A stretch of DNA of 64,000 nt from Acidobacteriota bacterium. GTDB taxonomy: Bacteria > Acidobacteriota > Blastocatellia > Pyrinomonadales > Pyrinomonadaceae. The stretch covers positions 62,001 to 126,000 of the forward strand of contig QHXN01000017.1 in NCBI GenBank assembly GCA_003222975.1. Reading direction: 5' to 3'. The notes below the pieces were generated by a model. That model did not search any database. It was not told where the DNA came from and saw only the letters and a list, made by a program, of their open reading frames with translations. The position numbers and the translations under genes are program-made. Positions 55,865 to 64,000 of this stretch are shown piece by piece (the first letter of the stretch is position 1; every line of letters starts with the position of its first letter).

Positions 55865-57094
55865 TCAACGAGCGCCCAGCGCCGCGCGGATTGACTCGCG
55901 GATGACGCGCGCCGGGACTTCCCTCCCGTCCACGACGCGCGCCCGACCGATGCGTTCCAAGAGAACCCAGCGGACGCTCCCGCCGACCGCCTTCTTGTCC
56001 GCGCGGAGCGCGCGGGCGACCATGCCGGCGTCGAGGTCGGAGGCCGCGGGCAAATGACCCGCGGCACGGACGGCCCCGCGCAAGGATTCTAGCTCCGAAC
56101 CGTCCAGCAGTCCTAGTCTTTTTGAAATCTCGGCGGCGGCAATCATCCCGTGGCCGACCGCCTCGCCGTGTCGGAAGCGGCGGTAGCCGGTCAGCGATTC
56201 GAGCGCGTGCCCGACCGTGTGGCCGAAGTTCAGCACACGGCGCGAGCGCGCGTCCGCGCGGGAGATGTCCTCGCGCTCGTCGCCCGCGACGATCTTCGCC
56301 TTGAACGCGCACTGCTCGGCGATGAGTTCCGCAAGCTCTTCATCACGGCCTTCGCCTCGGCCTTCGTCGCGCCCTCCGCCGCGAACGTCGGCGCGGCTTC
56401 CGTCGCGCCCCGTGCCGATTCTACACGCGACTTTCCGCCGCGACTCCTCTTCGAGAAATTTTCGTGTCCGCTCGAACAGCCTGCGGTCGCCGACCGCGCC
56501 CTGCTTGATCGCCTCGCACCAGCCGGCTGTCAGCTCGCGCGCGGGCAGAGTCCGCAGGGTCTCGGTGTCAACGACGACGGCGCGCGGCTGGTGGAACGCG
56601 CCGACGAGGTTCTTGCCCGCGCGCGTGTTGACCCCGGTCTTGCCGCCGACCGACGAATCAATCTGCGCGAGCAGCGTCGTCGGCACCTGCACGAACGCGA
56701 CGCCGCGCAGGTACAGCGCAGCCGCGAACCCCGCGAGGTCGCCCACCACCCCGCCGCCGAGCGCCGCGACGGCGTCCGCCCGCTCAAGCTCCGACTCGGA
56801 CAGGAATCGCAGACAACGCTCCGCCGTCCGCAGGGTCTTGAAGCGCTCGCCGTCGCTCATCAGCCAGTGCGAGACGCTGAAGCCCGCGCCGCGCAAAGAG
56901 GCGATTGCGCGCGCGCCGTAGAGGTCGAACACGCGCGGGTTCGAGACGAGCGCAACGCGGCGCGCTTCCGCCGGGAGGTTCGCGCGCGCGACTGCGCCGA
57001 GACCCGACAGCACGCCCGGCCCGACATCAATCGGGTAGCTCCTGCCCCCTTCGAGACGCACGGGGACGCGCCGCATTCGTCCGTCATCCGTCAT
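55865..57094 (-). CDS. aroB: 3-dehydroquinate synthase
   Basis: A 409-residue NAD- and zinc-dependent synthase of the shikimate pathway, converting DAHP to 3-dehydroquinate. ALGGGVVGDLAGFAAALYLR and VPTTLLAQIDSSVGGKTGVN carry the NAD- and substrate-binding residues. AGWCEAIKQGAV, LNFGHTVGHALE (zinc His) and RHGEAVGHGM (second zinc His) are intact. An Arg/Asp/Gly-rich insertion of about 30 residues near 225-255 (GRDGSRADVRGGGRDEGRG) is unusual. The start at ATG 57094 overlaps a small upstream frame (57084-57191). Confidence 0.93.
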   Translation of the reverse strand: MTDDGRMRRVPVRLEGGRSYPIDVGPGVLSGLGAVARANLPAEARRVALVSNPRVFDLYGARAIASLRGAGFSVSHWLMSDGERFKTLRTAERCLRFLSESELERADAVAALGGGVVGDLAGFAAALYLRGVAFVQVPTTLLAQIDSSVGGKTGVNTRAGKNLVGAFHQPRAVVVDTETLRTLPARELTAGWCEAIKQGAVGDRRLFERTRKFLEEESRRKVACRIGTGRDGSRADVRGGGRDEGRGEGRDEELAELIAEQCAFKAKIVAGDEREDISRADARSRRVLNFGHTVGHALESLTGYRRFRHGEAVGHGMIAAAEISKRLGLLDGSELESLRGAVRAAGHLPAASDLDAGMVARALRADKKAVGGSVRWVLLERIGRARVVDGREVPARVIRESIRAALGAR

Positions 57095-57191
57095 CACCGT
57101 CCTCAAACGCCGCCTTCAACACTTCGGTCAAGCGGCCTTCGGGAGACGCGCGCCGCGCAAGCCGCGCCAGTCCTCCGGCGGAGGGACGCAC
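57084..57191 (-). CDS. Possible 35-codon small gene overlapping the aroB start
   Basis: GTG 57191 to TGA 57084 encodes VRPSAGGLARLARRASPEGR followed by LTEVLKAAFEDGDDG. Its composition is coding-like and its stop overlaps the first codons of aroB, as in translational coupling. AAGGA lies only 2 nt before the GTG, which is too close, so initiation is uncertain. It could be a leader peptide, a remnant or chance. Confidence 0.3.
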   Translation of the reverse strand: MRPSAGGLARLARRASPEGRLTEVLKAAFEDGDDG

Positions 57192-57237
57192 GTCCTTCGA
57201 GCCTCACTCTTTCGAGAAGTGCGTTAACGTCCGTTTG

Positions 57238-57246
57238 ATTGTAGCA
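57238..57246 (-). promoter_or_regulatory. Extended -10 promoter of aroB
   Basis: Leftward TGCTACAAT is a TG-extended -10 (TACAAT at 57243-57238). Start near 57231, about 135 nt before aroB. No clear -35. Confidence 0.4.
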
Positions 57247-57300
57247 TGTGCTGAATGCAGGTCGCGGGCGGGTCGGTGTGCTTCGTAGACTTCGGGGACA

Positions 57301-57343
57301 AAATAAGCGCGGGCGCGGCAAACTTGGGGAATGCCGCGCCCGC
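57301..57343 (-). terminator. Rho-independent terminator, end of the putative sRNA / glmM transcript
   Basis: A perfect 11-bp stem (GCGGGCGCGGC with its complement, 57309-57319 and 57333-57343), 13-nt loop, followed leftward by GCTTATTTTG. It ends transcripts that come from glmM or from the sigma54 promoter at 57429-57443. Confidence 0.75.
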
Positions 57344-57417
57344 TCTAATGTGTGGTCACTGTCCTCACCCCAGCAACCACTGAGACGGAGGATTCACCAA
57401 CCGTCTCTCTTGCCCCA
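57301..57417 (-). ncRNA. Candidate sigma54-dependent small RNA
   Basis: From the start site predicted by the sigma54 promoter (near 57417) to the terminator at 57301 there are about 117 nt. They fold into three successive hairpins: GAGACGG/CCGTCTC (57407-57401, 57388-57382), GTGGT/ACCAC (57380-57376, 57356-57352) and the terminator stem. No open frame longer than 10 codons is present. It lies between glmM and aroB. GlmY/GlmZ of enterobacteria are also sigma54-driven and act on amino-sugar synthesis, but no sequence relation is claimed. Confidence 0.45.
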
Positions 57418-57428
57418 CAATTTATATC

Positions 57429-57443
57429 GCAACGTCTGTGCCA
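57429..57443 (-). promoter_or_regulatory. Sigma54 (RpoN) promoter upstream of the putative sRNA
   Basis: Leftward TGGCAC-AGACG-TTGC, a full match to TGGCAC-N5-TTGC with correct GG-N10-GC spacing; both this and the promoter at 7678 continue with GATA. No gene starts before the terminator at 57301. Confidence 0.75.
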
Positions 57444-57587
57444 TGCGAGTACAAACAAAACGGCATTAAAAACCTACGCCTTTACCGGCTTTTTCGCGGG
57501 CCGGTCGAAAAGCCTGTGAGTAAAATGTGGGGTGAAGTGTAAGTCTTACATCAGCCGCCGCGTAAAATTTTCTCGACGCGGCGCATC
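57444..57587 (-). other. Upstream region of the sigma54 promoter with dyads
   Basis: Contains a GGCTTTTTCG/CGAAAAGCC dyad (57487-57514), the overlapping ACCGGC/GCCGGT (57484-57505) and a 13-bp palindrome TGTAAGTCTTACA (57538-57550). These lie about 70-135 nt upstream of the predicted start, where enhancer sites are expected. They differ from the dyads at 7763-7816. No gene between 57192 and 57587. Confidence 0.35.
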
Positions 57588-58997
<1,410 letters not shown>

Positions 58998-59012
58998 CGG
59001 GGCAATCATAAG

Positions 59013-59099
59013 AGTTCAAAGTTCAAGGTTCAAAGTTAAAAGTTAAAAGTTAAGAACACGGCTTTCGACTTTTAACTTTAAACTTGGAACTTGGAACTG
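59013..59099. repeat. Heptamer inverted repeat, GTTCAAA/GTTAAAA family
   Basis: Left arm is a series of 7-nt words GTTCAAA, GTTCAAG, GTTCAAA, GTTAAAA, GTTAAAA; right arm is a diverged inverse complement (TTTTAACTTTAAACTTGGAA). Occupies the cdaR-glmM gap. Confidence 0.88.
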
Positions 59100-59103
59100 A
59101 CTT

Positions 59104-60069
59104 TTACTTATTGATGGTGAACTCGGACGGACTCGCGGAGACGAGTTCGACGCGGCCCGCGGCTGCGGGCGGGAGTGCGAGGCGCGGCGAGATGGAGCCG
59201 TCGCCCGCCATCTCGACGACGAGTCGCACGTCTTCGGGGCGCAAAGCTTCGACGATTGAGCGCGGGCCGCGGAGCGTGACCGAGGCGGCGGTCGCGGGGC
59301 TTACCGGCCCGCCAGCGGCGGAGCGCACGGGGACGTTTGTGAAGCGGCGCTGCGACTGCTCCTCGACGATCTCGACGCGCACCGAGACGGTCGGGTCGAG
59401 CGGCGTGACCTTGTGGTCGGGGATGTCTATGGCGGCCTGCGGCATCGTGAGGCTCTCGCGCTGGCCCGCGAGCGAGATGGTCTCGGTGTACGCCTTTTCA
59501 ATCGCCTCGACGTGGCTTTCGGGGCCGCGCAGGCGCACCTGCGGGGGCGTGACCTGGACGCCGAGCCGCTCGAAGCCTTCGGGCGGCTCGCCATCGAAGC
59601 GCGCCTCGGCGGGGACGGCGCGCACGACGACGGGTTCGAGGTGGAGCGTGACGCTGCGCGGCGTGACCTCGACGACGCGGACGCCTTCGGGCAAGTCCAT
59701 CTTGACGTTGTCGGAGAGTCGGGCCACGCGGTCGCCCGGCCTGAGGTTGGTCACGTCGGCGCGGGCGACGAGGCTGCGCGCGTTCAACTCGGCGAGCTTC
59801 CCCTGGCTGCCTTCGAGCGTCACGTCCACCTCCTCGACGGGGTCGTTGCCGATGTCCACGTTTTCGGGGAGGATGAACTCCAACTGCACCGCGCGCAGGC
59901 GCATCGTCGCCGGCGCGCGCTGCGTCGTCACCGCGTACCAGAGGCCGAGCGTGATGAGGAGCGCCATGATCTTCAGCGTCCAGTCCTCGAACAGCAGCGC
60001 GCGCACCCACCGCCCGCCCGCGCCCTGGGCGTCGCCGCCGCCTCTGGTTTTTGTGAACCGGAAAGCCAT
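59104..60069 (-). CDS. cdaR: YbbR-domain regulator of diadenylate cyclase
   Basis: A 321-residue membrane protein. A short cytoplasmic N-terminus and one membrane helix (LKIMALLITLGLWYAVTTQR) are followed by several YbbR repeats outside the membrane (each opening like VTLEGSQGKLAELNARSLVA or VRLRGPESHVEAIEKAYTET). CdaR proteins of this kind bind and regulate CdaA. It lies between cdaA and glmM in the same direction. Confidence 0.9.
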   Translation of the reverse strand: MAFRFTKTRGGGDAQGAGGRWVRALLFEDWTLKIMALLITLGLWYAVTTQRAPATMRLRAVQLEFILPENVDIGNDPVEEVDVTLEGSQGKLAELNARSLVARADVTNLRPGDRVARLSDNVKMDLPEGVRVVEVTPRSVTLHLEPVVVRAVPAEARFDGEPPEGFERLGVQVTPPQVRLRGPESHVEAIEKAYTETISLAGQRESLTMPQAAIDIPDHKVTPLDPTVSVRVEIVEEQSQRRFTNVPVRSAAGGPVSPATAASVTLRGPRSIVEALRPEDVRLVVEMAGDGSISPRLALPPAAAGRVELVSASPSEFTINK

Positions 60070-60070
60070 C

Positions 60071-60127
60071 AGTTAGAGATTAGAGGCTAGAGGTTAGTAG
60101 TCGTGTTTGAACTGACATCTAATCTCT
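60071..60127. repeat. Heptamer inverted repeat, AGAGATT/AGAGGCT family
   Basis: AGAGATT, AGAGGCT, AGAGGTT words at left; AGAGATTAGA (60075-60084) is repeated inversely as TCTAATCTCT at 60118-60127. It encodes the last 13 or so residues of CdaA in the leftward frame. Confidence 0.75.
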
Positions 60128-60980
60128 GGCCGCCGACATCCGCTTTCAAGGTCTCGGTTTCCGCTTCCGCTTTCTTCTCCCTTTCGTCGGACGCGCGCGC
60201 GCGCGGTTCGAGCGCGTCGAGGATGGCGGCGCGCAGGCGCGTGCCGTCGAGGCCGCGGCGTATCTGCCCGGCCTGCACGAAGGAGATGAGGCCGGTCTCC
60301 TCCGAGACGACGACGGCGACGGCGTCCGTGTCCTCGGTGATGCCGATGGCGGCGCGGTGGCGCGTGCCGAGGTCTTTCGAGAGCAGAGGGTTCAGGGTCA
60401 GGGGCAGGAAGCAGGCGGCGGCGGCGGCGCGGTGGCCGCGGATGACGACCGCGCCGTCGTGCAGGGGCGTCGCCGGGTTGAAGATCGTGACCAGCAGGTC
60501 GTAAGAAAGCTCGGCGTCCATCTTGACGCCGCCCTCGATGACGTTGCGGAGGTTGACGCCGCGCTCGACGACGATGAGCGCGCCGGTCTTCGTCGAGGCG
60601 AGCGTCGTCGCCGCCAGAACAATCTCGTCATAGACGCCCTCGCCGAACTGCCCGCGGTGGCGCAAGAGGAACGGCATGCGGAAGCGGTTGCCGAAGGAGA
60701 TGAGCGCCTGCCGGATTTCGTTCTGGAAGAGGACGATGATGGCGACGCCGACGTAGAGCGGCGCGGGCCGAAGGATGAATTCCAGGGTCGCCAGCTCGTA
60801 GCGCGCCGCCGTCCAGTAGAGCAGGGCGAGTCCGCCTATCCCGGCGGCCATCGGGGCGGCGCGCGTGCCGCGGATGAGCCTCAGCAGCGCGTAAACCAGC
60901 AGGAAGACCAGCGCGATGTCCACGAGGTTCCGCGGCTCGCGCAGGCTTTCGAGGTACTGGTTTGGCGACTGAAGCAACAC
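60087..60980 (-). CDS. cdaA: Diadenylate cyclase CdaA
   Basis: A 297-residue membrane enzyme that makes cyclic di-AMP from two ATP. Three N-terminal membrane helices (VDIALVFLLVYALLRLI and following) precede the DAC domain (from about 105) with the catalytic motifs LHDGAVVIRG (DGA) and LGTRHRAAIGITEDTDA (RHR). The organisation and the neighbours cdaR and glmM are those of CdaA. The last residues (LDVSSNTTTNL) lie in the repeat at 60071-60127 and are probably not conserved. Confidence 0.95.
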   Translation of the reverse strand: MLLQSPNQYLESLREPRNLVDIALVFLLVYALLRLIRGTRAAPMAAGIGGLALLYWTAARYELATLEFILRPAPLYVGVAIIVLFQNEIRQALISFGNRFRMPFLLRHRGQFGEGVYDEIVLAATTLASTKTGALIVVERGVNLRNVIEGGVKMDAELSYDLLVTIFNPATPLHDGAVVIRGHRAAAAACFLPLTLNPLLSKDLGTRHRAAIGITEDTDAVAVVVSEETGLISFVQAGQIRRGLDGTRLRAAILDALEPRARASDEREKKAEAETETLKADVGGQRLDVSSNTTTNL

Positions 60981-60983
60981 GAT

Positions 60984-61115
60984 AGATTTTTGATTTTAGA
61001 TTTTAGATTTTTGATTTGCGATTTGCGCGCGCGGGCGAAGGTCGGGTTGTGTCGCAACTTGGAACTCAAAGTCGAACTCCAAATCAAAAATCGCAAATCG
61101 GAAATCAAAAATTCT
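60984..61115. repeat. Heptamer inverted repeat, GATTTTT/GATTTTA/GATTTGC family
   Basis: Left arm (60984-61027) is a run of 7-nt words GATTTTT, GATTTTA, GATTTTA, GATTTTT, GATTTGC, GATTTGC. The right arm (61079-61115) is a diverged inverse complement. It fills the gap between the CDF transporter gene and cdaA. Confidence 0.9.
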
Positions 61116-61117
61116 GT

Positions 61118-62065
61118 CTAGCCGATGTGCTGGGGTATCGGCTCGTCCGGCCCCGGCTCGCTCTCGCGCGCCGTCTCCAGAAAAATCATGTCCACCATCG
61201 GCTCGGCGCGCTTGATGTCGCGCTCGATCTGGCGGACTGACTTCTCGATCTCGTCGGTCTCCAACTCGTCGCGGAAGTTGACGTGCGCGTTTATCAGAAT
61301 CTGCTTCGGCGCGAGGTGCATCGTCAGCAGCTCGACCACCTCGACGACGTTCGGGTGTTCGAGTATGGCGCGGCGTATGGCCTCGCGCACCTTCTCGGTC
61401 GCGGCCTCGCCGAGCAGAAGCCCGCGCGACGAGCGCGCGAGCGCGAACGCGACGACGGCGAGCACGCCGCCGATTGCGATGGACGCGAGGCCGTCCCAGT
61501 ACGCGCCCCCCTGCGGCCCAACCCCGTGCTCGGTCAGGTACAGCCCGGCGGCGGCGATCAGGATGCCGACCAGAGCCGCCGAGTCTTCAAAGAGCACGGT
61601 CTTCGCGGTCGGGTCTTTCGACTCGCGCAGGTACTCGCCGAACGTCATGCCATCGCGGCGCGCCTCCCTCAACTCCTGGTAGATCGCCACGGAGATCGAA
61701 GCGCTTTCGAGGAGGAACGAGGCGGCGAGTACGCCGTATGCCCAACCCAACCTCTCCGGCGTGTGCGGATGGTAGAGCTTGACGACGCCCTCGTAGACGG
61801 CGTAGGTCGCGCCGACGCCGAAGATGAAGATGGCCGCGATGAACGACCAGAAGAAGCGCTCCTTGCCGTAGCCGAAGGGGTGCTTCTCCGAAGCGGGGCG
61901 GCGGTAGAACCTCAAGCCCAGCAGGAGGAAAATCTGGTTCGTCGTGTCGGCCAGGGAGTGCAGCGCCTCGGCCATCATCCCTGAAGAGCCGGTGATGCCG
62001 GCGGCGACGAACTTGAGTACAGCTATCAGCGCGTTGCAGAACAGCGCGCCGACCACCGCCAGCAT
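61118..62065 (-). CDS. Cation diffusion facilitator (CDF), SLC30A9-like
   Basis: A 315-residue transporter with six predicted membrane helices. The metal site is AEALHSLADTTNQIFLLLG (HxxxD) and VLFEDSAALVGI (FEDSA), a combination found in the SLC30A9/ZnT9 branch rather than the HxxxD/HxxxD of ZitB-type exporters. A C-terminal cytoplasmic domain follows (VELLTMHLAPKQILINAHVN). Probably divalent-metal transport; the ion is not determined. GGAGG precedes the ATG. On the same strand as cdaA. The 164 nt before it, 62066-62229, show nothing recognisable. Confidence 0.87.
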   Translation of the reverse strand: MLAVVGALFCNALIAVLKFVAAGITGSSGMMAEALHSLADTTNQIFLLLGLRFYRRPASEKHPFGYGKERFFWSFIAAIFIFGVGATYAVYEGVVKLYHPHTPERLGWAYGVLAASFLLESASISVAIYQELREARRDGMTFGEYLRESKDPTAKTVLFEDSAALVGILIAAAGLYLTEHGVGPQGGAYWDGLASIAIGGVLAVVAFALARSSRGLLLGEAATEKVREAIRRAILEHPNVVEVVELLTMHLAPKQILINAHVNFRDELETDEIEKSVRQIERDIKRAEPMVDMIFLETARESEPGPDEPIPQHIG

Positions 62066-62229
62066 ACGCGACCTCCGCCCTTGTGTGCTTGCACGCCTCC
62101 GCGCCGATTATGCTGCAAAAACGGGCGCAAATCAACGCCGACACCTGAGACCTGGCGGGCGAGAGGCCGTGGCGCAGGAGTTTTCGAGCGTGCGAAGCGA
62201 AGTCTGCGGCGGCCCGTGGTGAACGAAGC

Positions 62230-63357
62230 TCAGGCTTTGACTTTGACGCGGGCACGGACGCGACCGCGGAGGAGGAGGCCGACGAGTTCGCCGGCTTGGT
62301 TGACGACGGCGAGTGCGCCCGCGCCGTTCTCATTCATCAGGCGTTCGGCGCGGGCGAGCGGCGTCTGCGGGGCGACGAAGAGGTCGGGCGAGACGGGGCG
62401 CATCACGTCGCGGACGTGTGTGGTGTGCCAAAGCTCGCGCGGTAGTTCTTTGAGGTCGCGGAGCGTGAGTATGCCGTGGAGGCGGCGCGCACGGGCGACG
62501 GCGACGGCCTCCTGTCGGTGGAGCGGGAGCACGTTATCTATGAAGTTGCCGACCGTCGTGTCCGGCTCGACCGAGACGGGCGCGGTCATCGCGTCGCCCG
62601 CGGTTCTCAAAGTCCTGCGGCGGCGGACGACCGAGCGCGCCGCGTCGAAGAGGAAGAAGCCGACGAGCGCGAGCCACAGTCCCATGAACGGGTCGCCCAC
62701 ACGGAGGTAAAAGTAGCCGCCGAAGACGACGAGCGCGCCGCCGATGAGTTGGCCGCCGAGGCTGGCGACGCGGGTGGCGTCTTCGAGGTGGCCGGTCTTC
62801 TTCCAGAGGAAGGCGCGCAGCACGCGCCCGCCGTCGAGCGGGTAGCCGGGCAGGAGGTTCGACGCGGCGATGGTGAAGTTCCAGAAGCCGACGATGGAGA
62901 GCGCGGCGGCCAGCGCGCGCAGGCCCGCGACCTTGGAGACGTAGAAGCCGGCGAGCGCGGCGACGCCGATCAAAAAACTCGCGCTCGGCCCCGCGATGGC
63001 GATGCGGAACTCGGCGCGCGGGCTGTCAGGCTCGCGGCGAAGGCGCGTGAGTCCGCCGAAAGGGTGGAGCACGATCTCGTCGCTCTCGATGCCTTCGGCC
63101 CGCGCGAGGAGCGCGTGCGAAAGCTCGTGGCCGAAGATGGAGAGGAAGAGGGCGAAGGTCGTCGCGATGCCGGCGACCCATGACGCCGCGTCGCCGAGGC
63201 GCACGAACTGCGTCATCGTCGTGCCCTCGCGGAAGCTGAAGGCGATGACCCACGCCGAGAGCGCGAAGACGACGAACCAGCGGTAGTCAATGCGCACCGG
63301 AATGCCGGAGACGCGCGCCACCTGAATCTGTCTGCGAAACAGCCCAAGAAAATTCAT
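62230..63357 (-). CDS. M50 site-2 protease with CBS domains
   Basis: A 375-residue intramembrane zinc protease of the M50/S2P family. FGHELSHALLARAEGI has the HExxH motif (H77, H81). NLLPGYPLDGGRVLRAFLW contains the third ligand Asp in the LDG motif. Membrane helices surround the motifs. Two CBS domains follow from about residue 245 (AMTAPVSVEPDTTVGNFIDN and VMRPVSPDLFVAPQTPLARA), which in related proteins bind adenine nucleotides and may regulate proteolysis. The substrate is unknown. Confidence 0.92.
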   Translation of the reverse strand: MNFLGLFRRQIQVARVSGIPVRIDYRWFVVFALSAWVIAFSFREGTTMTQFVRLGDAASWVAGIATTFALFLSIFGHELSHALLARAEGIESDEIVLHPFGGLTRLRREPDSPRAEFRIAIAGPSASFLIGVAALAGFYVSKVAGLRALAAALSIVGFWNFTIAASNLLPGYPLDGGRVLRAFLWKKTGHLEDATRVASLGGQLIGGALVVFGGYFYLRVGDPFMGLWLALVGFFLFDAARSVVRRRRTLRTAGDAMTAPVSVEPDTTVGNFIDNVLPLHRQEAVAVARARRLHGILTLRDLKELPRELWHTTHVRDVMRPVSPDLFVAPQTPLARAERLMNENGAGALAVVNQAGELVGLLLRGRVRARVKVKA

Positions 63358-63365
63358 AAGCAGTA

Positions 63366-63439
63366 GGCAGACGGCAGGAGCAGGAGGCAGGCAGAAAATG
63401 CTCTTGCCTTTTTGCTGCCTCCTGCTCCTGCCGTCTGCC
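63366..63439. repeat. Heptamer inverted repeat, GGCAGAC/GCAGGAG family, perfect arms
   Basis: GGCAGACGGCAGGAGCAGGA... (25 nt, 63366-63390) and its exact inverse complement (63415-63439) with a 24-nt loop. Lies between the M50 protease and mreB genes. A longer, diverged copy is at 35615-35800. Confidence 0.92.
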
Positions 63440-63451
63440 TCCCATCGTTTT

Positions 63452-64000
63452 TCATGCCTCGAACGCGCTCTCGTCGAGCAGGGGCGACCGTTCGTTGCGT
63501 GCGACGCGGCGCAGCAGCAGCGGCTCGTCGAAGAGTTGGGAGAGGCCGCGCACGATGGCGTAGCGCGGCTCGTCGGGCATCTGCGTGGGGAGCTTGGTCT
63601 CGCGCTGGAGGAACTCGGCCAGGCCGTCGAGGAGCGCGCCGCCGCCGGTCAGGATGAGGCCGCGGTCGTAGATGTCGGAGGCGACTTCGGGCTGAAGCTC
63701 GCCGAGCGCGCGGTTGACGACGCGCGAGAGGCGCTTGACCACCCCCTCGACGGCAATGCAGACCTCCTCGCTCGTCACCTCGACGGCGCGCGGCGTGCCC
63801 GTCTGCACGTCGCGCCCCTTGACGTTCATCGAGCGCGCGGGGTTCACAGGCTCGATTGCCGAGCCGAGTTCCTTCTTCAGAGCCTCGGCGGTCGGCGCGC
63901 CGATGATGAGGCCGTGGTGGCGTCGCAGTCGGTCAACGACGGCGTCGTCAATGTCGAGGCTGCCCACGCGCTCGGCCTGCGCGTAAACGATCATGCCGCG
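63452..64000 (-). CDS. mreB: Rod-shape-determining protein MreB (C-terminal part)
   Basis: The frame continues beyond the right edge; the visible part has about 182 residues of MreB, the actin homologue that positions cell-wall synthesis. DDAVVDRLRRHHGLIIGAPT, AEALKKELGSAIEP, GRDVQTGTPRAVEVTSEEV, then the nucleotide-binding GLILTGGGALLDGLAEFLQR and LPTQMPDEPRYAIVRGLSQL are characteristic. An internal ATG exists close to the edge but the true start lies outside. Suggests a rod-shaped cell. Confidence 0.93.
   Translation of the reverse strand, partial: RGMIVYAQAERVGSLDIDDAVVDRLRRHHGLIIGAPTAEALKKELGSAIEPVNPARSMNVKGRDVQTGTPRAVEVTSEEVCIAVEGVVKRLSRVVNRALGELQPEVASDIYDRGLILTGGGALLDGLAEFLQRETKLPTQMPDEPRYAIVRGLSQLFDEPLLLRRVARNERSPLLDESAFEA

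Noticed and set aside
57382-57407. TPP riboswitch suggested by a CTGAGA motif
   Set aside because: The other conserved TPP elements are absent and no thiamin gene follows; the hairpin is better explained as part of the sRNA candidate.

Overview
The window is a GC-rich, gene-dense bacterial chromosome segment, most likely from the phylum Acidobacteriota, class Blastocatellia or a close relative. That placement is an inference. It rests on an acidobacterial-type VWA secreted protein, several secreted amidohydrolases and NHL-propeller proteins, diderm features (lipoproteins, an OmpA-family protein), GC-biased codon use and intergenic heptamer repeats. No rRNA gene or plasmid/phage core is present. 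The only tRNA is tRNA-Arg(ACG).

Left part (1-15 kb). A partial secreted BNR-repeat protein is followed by an NHL-propeller/M23-peptidase lipoprotein. A leftward operon then holds an SbcD-like nuclease, a Lon-N-domain protein, a MoaD-MoaE fusion and dUTPase. Next comes a sensor kinase and a sigma54 activator resembling PrsK/PrsR, plus a receiver-only protein behind a consensus sigma54 promoter with two upstream dyads. RidA, OsmC, a CysQ-like phosphatase and a PLP decarboxylase follow.

Middle (15-38 kb). An aldo/keto reductase and a DUF962 protein precede a 12-unit, 21-bp tandem array. Then come a DUF2339 membrane protein, a Gly/Ala/Lys-rich protein and a rearranged locus where a PflX-type radical SAM gene has been split and re-made around a short foreign segment. 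PrxQ, a YggX-like protein, a BON lipoprotein, three tandem amidohydrolases (two lacking the metal-binding HxH), a HepT/MntA toxin-antitoxin pair with a shortened HepT, and an OmpA protein follow.

Right part (38-64 kb). This holds tRNA-Arg, a GH63 glucosidase next to a glucose dehydrogenase, an NHLRC2-like thioredoxin/NHL protein, an AhpD-like protein, a CheW-like protein, mutS2, dnaG-rpoD and a TIGR03960 radical SAM protein. The leftward series mreB, M50-CBS protease, CDF transporter, cdaA, cdaR, glmM, aroB closes the window. Between glmM and aroB lies a candidate sigma54-dependent small RNA with its own terminator.

Two genome-scale signals stand out. First, about twenty intergenic inverted repeats have arms that are mostly tandem 7-nt words; at least eight unrelated word sets occur, and several supply the stop codon or C-terminus of the adjacent gene. 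Second, there are two near-perfect sigma54 promoters, one in front of a receiver-only gene and one in front of the putative sRNA.
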